64,000 nt of DNA from Pseudomonadota bacterium (GTDB taxonomy: Bacteria > Pseudomonadota > Gammaproteobacteria > Burkholderiales > Rhodocyclaceae): the NCBI GenBank assembly GCA_018262195.1, contig JAGTRS010000007.1:1-64000 (forward strand), given 5' to 3'. Each line of letters starts with the position of its first letter. Within the stretch, counting starts at the first letter, position 1. The position numbers and the translations under genes are program-made. Below the pieces are notes generated by a model. That model ran no database searches and was not told the DNA's origin. It saw nothing but the letters and a program-made list of their open reading frames with translations. Shown piece after piece: positions 58,385-64,000 of this stretch.

Positions 58385-59525
58385 TAATCGCCGCATCGCC
58401 CACCTCGACATGGATGCATTTTTTGCCTCGGTCGAATTACTGCGTTACCCGGAACTGCGTGGGAAGCCAGTCGTGGTGGGTGGGCGTAACGTTCATTCGC
58501 CTATCGGCCAAACCGACGGCACCAAGCGCTTCGCCAGATTGGGCGACTACGCCGGGCGTGGTGTGGTGACTACTTCGACCTATGAAGCCCGTGCGTTCGG
58601 GGTGTTTTCCGGTATGGGGCTGATGAAATCGGCCCAACTGGCACCTGAGGCGATTCTGCTGCCGGCCAATTTTGATGCCTACCGCGAGTATTCGCGTCGC
58701 TTCAAAGCAGCGGTGGCCACCATTGCCCCGCAAATTGAAGACCGCGGTATTGATGAAATTTACATTGATCTCAGCGACATCCGGGAAGAAACCTATGCCC
58801 TGGCCAAGCGGATCAAGCAGGCGGTCTTCGATGCAACCGGGCTGACTTGCTCGATAGGCATCACGCCGAACAAGTTGCTCTCCAAGATATGTTCCGATCT
58901 GGATAAGCCGAACGGAATCACCGTACTCGGCATGGATGAGGTTGCCACGCGAATATGGCCGCTGCCAGCCCGGAAAATCAATGGAATTGGCCCAAAGGCA
59001 ACGGAGCGCCTGAGCCGTTTGGGGATCAATGCAATTGGCGAACTGGCCGCATCTCCCGTTGAATTCCTGATGCAGACCTTCGGTAGGACAACGGGTTCCT
59101 GGTTGCACCGCGTGGCGCATGGCATTGATGAGCGACCAGTGGTCACGGAGTCGGAACCTAAATCGATCAGTCGGGAGAGTACCTTCGAGCGTGACCTGCA
59201 TGCCAGGCAGGACAGGGCAGAACTATCGGAAATATTCACCTCGCTGTGCATGCGGGTGGCTGACGATCTGAAACGCAAGGGCTACGCCAGCCGAACCATA
59301 GGGATCAAGTTGCGCTATTCCGACTTTCATGCGGTGACCCGGGATGTCACCTTGCCGGCCGGCGTGAGCGATGGCGAACAGATCCGGAAAGCTGCCGGTG
59401 AGTGTCTAAAACGGGTGCCGCTGACCCAGAGAATTCGTTTGCTTGGGGTGCGGGCCGGCGGACTGATCTCCCTTGACGAAGTCCAGCTTGATTCTGTTTC
59501 AGCGCAAGCGGAATTGCCGTTTTAG
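58377..59525 (+). CDS. dinB: DNA polymerase IV
   Basis: A 382-residue Y-family translesion polymerase. HLDMDAFFASVE holds the first catalytic Asp and IDEIYIDLSD the Asp-Glu pair. The helix-hairpin-helix and little-finger blocks follow (KINGIGPKATERLSRLGI, ESTFERDLHA). An insertion around 40-60 (NVHSPIGQTDGTKRFARLGD) is longer than in E. coli DinB. It carries a perfect LexA box at the start codon, hence SOS-induced, and has no visible ribosome site. Confidence 0.95.
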   Translation: MNSNRRIAHLDMDAFFASVELLRYPELRGKPVVVGGRNVHSPIGQTDGTKRFARLGDYAGRGVVTTSTYEARAFGVFSGMGLMKSAQLAPEAILLPANFDAYREYSRRFKAAVATIAPQIEDRGIDEIYIDLSDIREETYALAKRIKQAVFDATGLTCSIGITPNKLLSKICSDLDKPNGITVLGMDEVATRIWPLPARKINGIGPKATERLSRLGINAIGELAASPVEFLMQTFGRTTGSWLHRVAHGIDERPVVTESEPKSISRESTFERDLHARQDRAELSEIFTSLCMRVADDLKRKGYASRTIGIKLRYSDFHAVTRDVTLPAGVSDGEQIRKAAGECLKRVPLTQRIRLLGVRAGGLISLDEVQLDSVSAQAELPF

Positions 59526-59633
59526 ATCAGGCGCAAGCCGCTTACTAAAATTAGCTGAATTGAGGAAATGGCAACACCTGCAAATATTAGTCGTGCGCGC
59601 ATAATTTGTATTATGTAAACTAATGGCCGCAAC

Positions 59634-59655
59634 AAAAAAGGATCAGTTCAGATCC
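59634..59655 (-). terminator. Terminator at the end of the DUF1178 gene
   Basis: On the minus strand GGATC (59655-59651) pairs with GATCC (59644-59640) around a six-base loop, followed by six Ts. The stem contains the stop codon of the DUF1178 frame. Confidence 0.7.
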
Positions 59656-60101
59656 TCTTCCTTTACAGCCGGCAGGTGCAACACCTGGATACCTTCGTCA
59701 CGTAACGCATCACACTCATCCGGTGTGGCCTGCCCGCGGATCGGACGCTCTGGCGCTTCGTTGTAATGAATCTTCCGGGCTTCCTCCGCGAAAGAGTTAC
59801 CAACATCTTCGCTATTGCTGACGATGGTTTGAACCAATTGCCGGTAAAGCGCCATGGCTTGAGTACCAACAGGCATCAAGGCAGTGCTGTTACCCGAATT
59901 GGCAGGTTTCGTTGCATTGCCTCTCTCCTCGTTGGCATGAGAGGAAATTGCTACCGCCGAGGGAATGCGGTGAACTTTATGGCTATCACACTGCGGACAG
60001 CAAACCAGATGACGCTCAATCTGATCATCAAAGTCATTTGCGCTACGAAACCAGCCTTCAAATTTGTGATCGTTGTCGCAGCAGAGGTCGTAAATGATCA
60101 T
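59643..60101 (-). CDS. DUF1178 family protein
   Basis: A 152-residue DUF1178 protein. MIIYDLCCDNDHKFEGWFRS and the zinc-type pair CPQCDSHKVHR are the family signature, and the C-terminal part ERPIRGQATPDECDALRDEG is also typical. No function is known for the family. It lies immediately downstream of the tRNA cluster and may be read from it. Confidence 0.88.
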   Translation of the reverse strand: MIIYDLCCDNDHKFEGWFRSANDFDDQIERHLVCCPQCDSHKVHRIPSAVAISSHANEERGNATKPANSGNSTALMPVGTQAMALYRQLVQTIVSNSEDVGNSFAEEARKIHYNEAPERPIRGQATPDECDALRDEGIQVLHLPAVKEEDLN

Positions 60102-60112
60102 GTGTTCAATCG

Positions 60113-60198
60113 TGGTGCCCGGGACGGGAATCGAACCCGTACACTCAAAGAGCGAGAGATTTTAAGTCTCTTGTGTCTACCAATTTCACCACCCGGGC
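60113..60198 (-). tRNA. leuZ: tRNA-Leu(UAA)
   Basis: The reverse strand begins GCCCGGGTGG and ends with CCCGGGCACCA, so CCA is encoded. The 86-nt length with a long variable arm marks a class II tRNA. The anticodon loop reads CTTAAAA, anticodon UAA. It is the last of four tRNAs in this cluster. Confidence 0.97.
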
Positions 60199-60270
60199 TG
60201 GGTTGTCGATTATATCGGCATCCCGATATGAAAAAAGGGAAAGCGACCGGCGCTTTCCCTTTTTGAATTT

Positions 60271-60346
60271 TGGAGCGGCAGAAGAGTCTCGAACTCTCGA
60301 CCTCAACCTTGGCAAGGTTGCGCTCTACCAACTGAGCTACTGCCGC
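60271..60346 (-). tRNA. tRNA-Gly(GCC), copy 2
   Basis: 76 nt with CCA encoded, acceptor GCGGCAG/CTGCCGC and anticodon loop TTGCCAA (GCC). The sequence is identical to the copy at 60491-60566, pointing to a recent duplication around tRNA-Cys. Confidence 0.97.
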
Positions 60347-60352
60347 GTATTC

Positions 60353-60426
60353 TGGAGGCGCGGGCCGGAGTCGAACCGACCTACACGGATTTGCAATCCG
60401 GTGCATAACCGCTTTGCTACCGCGCC
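60353..60426 (-). tRNA. cysT: tRNA-Cys(GCA)
   Basis: 74 nt with CCA encoded, acceptor GGCGCGG/CCGCGCC and anticodon loop TTGCAAA (GCA). It sits between the two identical tRNA-Gly genes. Confidence 0.97.
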
Positions 60427-60490
60427 CCGCCTACAAGCTATGCATTACTGCTTTTACATCAGAAAAAACCATTGGTTTCTTCGAAAATCT

Positions 60491-60566
60491 TGGAGCGGCA
60501 GAAGAGTCTCGAACTCTCGACCTCAACCTTGGCAAGGTTGCGCTCTACCAACTGAGCTACTGCCGC
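60491..60566 (-). tRNA. glyW: tRNA-Gly(GCC), copy 1
   Basis: 76 nt, CCA encoded, anticodon GCC, first tRNA behind pgsA. With tRNA-Cys and tRNA-Leu it reproduces the E. coli order uvrC-pgsA-glyW-cysT-leuZ. Confidence 0.97.
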
Positions 60567-60620
60567 GTCAAACAGAGCGCGCATTATAGGCGACACAAGG
60601 GAAATGTCAACATTGCCCCC

Positions 60621-61199
60621 CTACTTTTCTGCGCTCCGTTTGAGGATTTCCGGCCATGCCATACGCAGGTAATAGCCCATTGACCACAGGGTCAACAAGG
60701 CAGCAATCCAGATCAGCCAGTTGCCCAATAATTTCATATCGATGCCGGACAAGGGGGCGTCATAGAGAAGCATCGGCAGGGCGAGCATTTGGGCGGCTGT
60801 TTTGATTTTCCCCAGCATCGACACAGCGACGCTTTTTGCCGCGCCAATCTTTGCCATCCATTCGCGCAGTGCGGAAATGGTGATTTCCCGACCAATGATG
60901 ATGGTGGCGATGATCGCATCCGTCCTTCCCAGCTGGACGAGGACGATCAAAGCCGCAGCAACCATCAGCTTGTCCGCCACTGGGTCGAGAAAAGCGCCAA
61001 ATGCAGAGGTCTGGTTGAGCTTGCGTGCCAGATAGCCGTCAGCCCAGTCAGTCAGCGCTGCTGCCACGAAAATCAATGTTGCGGCGACATCGCGGTCATG
61101 TGCTGTCGCCCAGCCTGATGGCAGGTAATAAATGGCGATCAGCAGCGGTATCGCAAGGATGCGCAGCCAAGTCAGTAGGATGGGAAGATTGAAAGGCAT
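60621..61199 (-). CDS. pgsA: CDP-diacylglycerol-glycerol-3-phosphate 3-phosphatidyltransferase
   Basis: A 192-residue integral membrane enzyme making phosphatidylglycerophosphate, the committed step to phosphatidylglycerol. The CDP-alcohol phosphotransferase motif D-G-x2-A-R-x8-G-x3-D-x3-D is visible from DGYLARKLNQTSAFGAFLDPVAD. Five or six hydrophobic helices. The start lies 3 bp after the uvrC stop. Confidence 0.96.
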   Translation of the reverse strand: MPFNLPILLTWLRILAIPLLIAIYYLPSGWATAHDRDVAATLIFVAAALTDWADGYLARKLNQTSAFGAFLDPVADKLMVAAALIVLVQLGRTDAIIATIIIGREITISALREWMAKIGAAKSVAVSMLGKIKTAAQMLALPMLLYDAPLSGIDMKLLGNWLIWIAALLTLWSMGYYLRMAWPEILKRSAEK

Positions 61200-61202
61200 G
61201 GT

Positions 61203-63014
61203 TCAGTGTAATGCGGAATATATCTTCTCGGCCATCTCCCGACTGATTCCGGGAACTTCGGCCAACTGGTCGGTGCTTGCTGCGAGGACGCCAGGCAGGC
61301 CACCAAAACGTGCGACAAGTGCCTTTCTACGAGCCGGTCCTATGCCTGGCAGGCTTTCCAGCGTCGATGTCTTTCTTGCTTTGCCACGCTGGGCGCGATG
61401 GCCGGTGATGGCAAAGCGATGTGCTTCGTCGCGAATTTCCTGTATCAGATGTAGCGCCGGGTGTTGCGGCGGCAATTGTAACGGCTCCCGGCCTTCCGGA
61501 AAAATGAGCGTTTCCAGCCCTGGCTTGCGTTCCTCGCCCTTGGCGACACCGATCATCGGCAAATGGGTCAATCCGAGATCGGCGAGTGCGCTGAAGGCTG
61601 AGCTGACCTGTCCTTTGCCACCATCAATGAGAATAAGGTCGGGCGCAGTCCCCTCCCCGCCCGCAATGCTGTCGTAACGACGGCTGACCGCCTGACGCAT
61701 GGCGGCATAATCATCGCCTGCCTGAATATCGCGGATATTGAAACGGCGATAGTCGCTCTTCTTCATGCGGTTGCCTTCGTAGACAACACATGAGGCGACG
61801 GTTGCCTCGCCCATCGTGTGGCTAATGTCGAAACACTCAATCCGCGAGATGGATTCGGGTAATTGCAAGGCGTCCTGCAAGGCCGCTAGTCGTTGCTCCT
61901 GTTGAGCGGTTGCCTGATTTCTAGCCAGGATGGCCAAACGAGCATTTTGCATGGCCATCTCGATCCAAGCCTTGTGATTGGCGCCCCTTCCTTCCTGAAT
62001 AGGAACAGGGCGGCCAGCCAATTCGGCCAGCGATGCCTCCGTCTCACCTGGTTCATCTTCCGAAGGTAACGGATGAGAAAGGATACGTACCGGCGCCGGA
62101 TGGGCGGCGTAATGCTGACGGATGAAGGCGGCGCAGGCATCCGCAGGATCGGAGTCTGCTGCATTGGTCGGGAAAAATGGCCGGTCACCGAGGTGTCTGC
62201 CACCGCGGACCATGGCCAGATTGACGCACAACTGCCCTGCTTCCTTGATTGCCACAAGAATATCGACGTCCTCGCCCTTGCTGCTCGATACAAACTGTTT
62301 TTCCTGAACCTGGTGTAAAGACTGAATCTGGTCACGAAACACGGCTGCCTGTTCGAATGCCAGCTTGGCAGAGGCATCCTCCATGAATTTGGTCAAACGG
62401 CGGGTTACTTCCTGCTGCTTGCCAAGGAGAAACATTGAAGCGAGTTGCACATCGGCCGCGTAGTCATCCTTGGCAATGAAACCGACACACGGGCCACTGC
62501 AGCGCTTGATCTGATAAAGGAGACAAGGGCGGGATCTGTTGGAGAAAACGCTGTCTTCGCAGGTGCGGAGGCGGAACATTTTTTGCAGCAGATGGATACT
62601 GTCGCGCACAGCCCAGGACGATGGATAGGGGCCGAAATAATCCGCCTTGCGGTCCGGATTGCCGCGAAAGAAGCCGAGGCGTGGGAACTTGCCTTTGCTC
62701 AGGACGATATACGGATAGGATTTGTCATCCCGAAACAGGATGTTGTAGCGCGGTGCCAGCGACTTGATCAGGTTGTTTTCAAGGAGCAGCGCTTCAGCTT
62801 CAGTTCGGGTTGCGGTGGTTTCAATCGTGGCGATCTGACTGACCATGTGCGCAATGCGCGGACTGGAGAGATTCTCGCGGAAATAGGATGAAACCCGTTT
62901 CTTGAGGTTCTTGGCCTTGCCGACGTAAAGCACGCTGCCACCGGAATCGAGCATGCGGTAAACACCAGGCAATTCGGTCAGTGTGGCCAGGAAGGCCTTG
63001 GCGTCGAAGCTCAT
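61203..63014 (-). CDS. uvrC: Excinuclease ABC subunit C
   Basis: A 603-residue nucleotide-excision repair nuclease. The N-terminal GIY-YIG domain (GVYRMLDSGGSVLYVGKAKN), a Cys cluster and UVR domain near 200-230, the RNase H-like second nuclease (IECFDISHTMGEATVASCVV, LILIDGGKGQVSSA) and C-terminal HhH repeats (LESLPGIGPARRKALVARFG) are all present. The start is 3 bp after the uracil-DNA glycosylase stop, so repair genes and pgsA form one operon. Confidence 0.97.
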   Translation of the reverse strand: MSFDAKAFLATLTELPGVYRMLDSGGSVLYVGKAKNLKKRVSSYFRENLSSPRIAHMVSQIATIETTATRTEAEALLLENNLIKSLAPRYNILFRDDKSYPYIVLSKGKFPRLGFFRGNPDRKADYFGPYPSSWAVRDSIHLLQKMFRLRTCEDSVFSNRSRPCLLYQIKRCSGPCVGFIAKDDYAADVQLASMFLLGKQQEVTRRLTKFMEDASAKLAFEQAAVFRDQIQSLHQVQEKQFVSSSKGEDVDILVAIKEAGQLCVNLAMVRGGRHLGDRPFFPTNAADSDPADACAAFIRQHYAAHPAPVRILSHPLPSEDEPGETEASLAELAGRPVPIQEGRGANHKAWIEMAMQNARLAILARNQATAQQEQRLAALQDALQLPESISRIECFDISHTMGEATVASCVVYEGNRMKKSDYRRFNIRDIQAGDDYAAMRQAVSRRYDSIAGGEGTAPDLILIDGGKGQVSSAFSALADLGLTHLPMIGVAKGEERKPGLETLIFPEGREPLQLPPQHPALHLIQEIRDEAHRFAITGHRAQRGKARKTSTLESLPGIGPARRKALVARFGGLPGVLAASTDQLAEVPGISREMAEKIYSALH

Positions 63015-63017
63015 GAC

Positions 63018-63665
63018 TTACGAGAGATGCGTCCGGACCCCGGCAAAGACGGCTTCAAAGCTTTCGCGAGTCAGTCGTCCGGTACGCCAGTTATAGCCAC
63101 TGCAATGGTAGCTGGTAACCAGTATTCGCCCATCCGGCAGGTTGTGGACGAGATTGTGGCCGAACGGCAAGTCTTTTGGCTTGAGTCCGTATGTCCAGAG
63201 CAGCGCTTGATGGGCAATGGCACCAAGGACGACGATCACTTTCAAGCTCGACATGGCGGCCAGTTCGGCTTTCAAGTGCGCATTGCACTGACGAATTTCC
63301 GCTGTCGTTGGCTTGTTGGCCGGTGGCAGGCAGCGCACGGCATTGGTAATGCGGCAGTTGCTCAATTGCATTACGGGATTCGCCCAGTTGTCGGATCCAA
63401 GAGGCTCAGGGCTGCTGGCAAAACCAAAACGATGCAACGCCGGGTAAAGCAGCTCGCCGGCCACGTCGCCGGTAAATGGACGACCGGTTCGATTGGCCCC
63501 TTTTTCGCCAGGTCCGAGGCCGACGACGAGCAATTCGGCGTCCAGGGAACCGAAGGCCGGCACGGGCAAAGCATGCCATTCCGGATCGCGTTGACGAATG
63601 GCGGCCAAGTGTTCGGCCAGCCGTGAACAGGCGGTGCAGTGGATGGGGTCTTGAAATCTGGGCAT
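63018..63665 (-). CDS. Family 5 uracil-DNA glycosylase (UdgB type)
   Basis: A 215-residue Fe-S uracil-DNA glycosylase. ATG 63665 (MPRFQDPIHCTACSRL) starts with the Cys pair of the 4Fe-4S site. VVGLGPGEKGANRTGRPFTGD is the family 5 version of the uracil pocket and SYHCSGYNW the late active-site motif. The longer frame to 63896 is antisense to earP and rejected. It leads the operon udg-uvrC-pgsA. Confidence 0.9.
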   Translation of the reverse strand: MPRFQDPIHCTACSRLAEHLAAIRQRDPEWHALPVPAFGSLDAELLVVGLGPGEKGANRTGRPFTGDVAGELLYPALHRFGFASSPEPLGSDNWANPVMQLSNCRITNAVRCLPPANKPTTAEIRQCNAHLKAELAAMSSLKVIVVLGAIAHQALLWTYGLKPKDLPFGHNLVHNLPDGRILVTSYHCSGYNWRTGRLTRESFEAVFAGVRTHLS

Positions 63666-63680
63666 GGCGGGGATGTTAGC

Positions 63681-64000
63681 ATGGCGGCCATGCAGCTTCA
63701 TTGGGACATCTTTTGCCGGGTTATCGACAACTACGGCGACATCGGCGTTTGCTGGCGGCTCGCCAGACAGTTGGCGGCCGAGCATGGCCGCCGGGTGCGA
63801 TTGTGGGTGGATGATCCGGCCAGTCTGCAGCCTTTGTGTCCGGCTGTGGATGCCAACGTGGATGGACAATTGTGCAGCGGAGTGGAAATCCGCCACTGGA
63901 GCGATACGGCCCTGTTTAATCGGTCAGCTGAAGTCGTTATTGAAGCCTTCGCCTGTGATCTTCCGGCTCCCTACCTTGAAGCAATGGCCAGTGCCAATCC
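63681..64000 (+). CDS. earP: EF-P arginine 32 rhamnosyltransferase EarP (3' end outside window)
   Basis: The first 106 codons of EarP, which transfers rhamnose from dTDP-L-rhamnose to Arg32 of elongation factor P, rescuing polyproline-stalled ribosomes. The start WDIFCRVIDNYGDIGVCWRL and RRVRLWVDDPASL match EarP, and ADVVIEAFGC-type sequence appears as EVVIEAFACDLPAPYLEAM. ATG 63681 has GGGGA upstream. ATG 63690 is an in-frame alternative. The start is 15 bp from the divergent glycosylase start. Confidence 0.9.
   Translation, partial: MAAMQLHWDIFCRVIDNYGDIGVCWRLARQLAAEHGRRVRLWVDDPASLQPLCPAVDANVDGQLCSGVEIRHWSDTALFNRSAEVVIEAFACDLPAPYLEAMASAN

Noticed and set aside
63666-63896. 77-codon N-terminal extension of the uracil-DNA glycosylase
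   Set aside because: It lies antisense to the well-conserved EarP start and precedes the normal family N-terminus.

Overview
The window is GC-rich chromosomal DNA from a betaproteobacterium, most probably of the Rhodocyclales (Dechloromonas/Azonexus-like). I infer this from protein character and from gene order: mltG-tmk-holB-pilZ-tatD, the uvrC-pgsA-tRNA Gly/Cys/Leu block, an EF-P arginine rhamnosyltransferase, and a caa3-type oxidase beside a Sco protein. No database search was possible, so the taxon is an inference.

Layout. 1-3.1 kb: subunits I (cut by the window edge) and II of a caa3-type cytochrome oxidase, with a divergent Sco copper chaperone. 3.2-10.5 kb: housekeeping genes. These are tRNA deaminase tadA, an L,D-transpeptidase, an NRDE protein and ygfZ, then the run mltG-tmk-holB-pilZ-tatD and an ankyrin protein. 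10.6-11.25 kb: an unrecognised single-span membrane protein.

11.4-44.9 kb: a complete type VI secretion system (T6SS) in three transcription blocks. Block A (+) is a TagX-like M15 peptidase, PAAR, a membrane-anchored protein with a ketosynthase-like domain, TssM, TagF and an OmpA-domain protein. Block B (-) is TssJ, TssK, TssL, VgrG-1, a candidate toxin, its candidate immunity protein and TssA. Block C (+) is a TPR lipoprotein, TssB, TssC, Hcp, TssE, TssF, TssG, ClpV, a catalytically dead Tae4-like amidase, VgrG-2, a two-enzyme peptidoglycan hydrolase, a periplasmic immunity protein and a broken vgrG fragment. All thirteen core Tss components are present. The threonine-phosphorylation partners of TagF (PpkA, PppA, Fha) are not.

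44.9-51.4 kb: an acrAB-oprM type RND efflux operon with a divergent AcrR/TtgR repressor and a near-match to the E. coli AcrR operator. 51.4-55.4 kb: an electrophile-stress cluster (NemR-like repressor, old yellow enzyme, DMT exporter, YqhD aldehyde reductase). 55.6-59.5 kb: a DUF302 protein, a hybrid sensor kinase and SOS-controlled DNA polymerase IV. 59.6-64 kb: a DUF1178 protein, four tRNAs, pgsA, uvrC, a family 5 uracil-DNA glycosylase and the start of earP.

The most novel items are in the T6SS. They are the Tae4-fold protein that has lost its catalytic triad, the ketosynthase-like membrane protein next to TssM, the amidase plus lambda-lysozyme effector with a recombination scar behind its immunity gene, and a terminator whose U-run abuts the tssE start codon.
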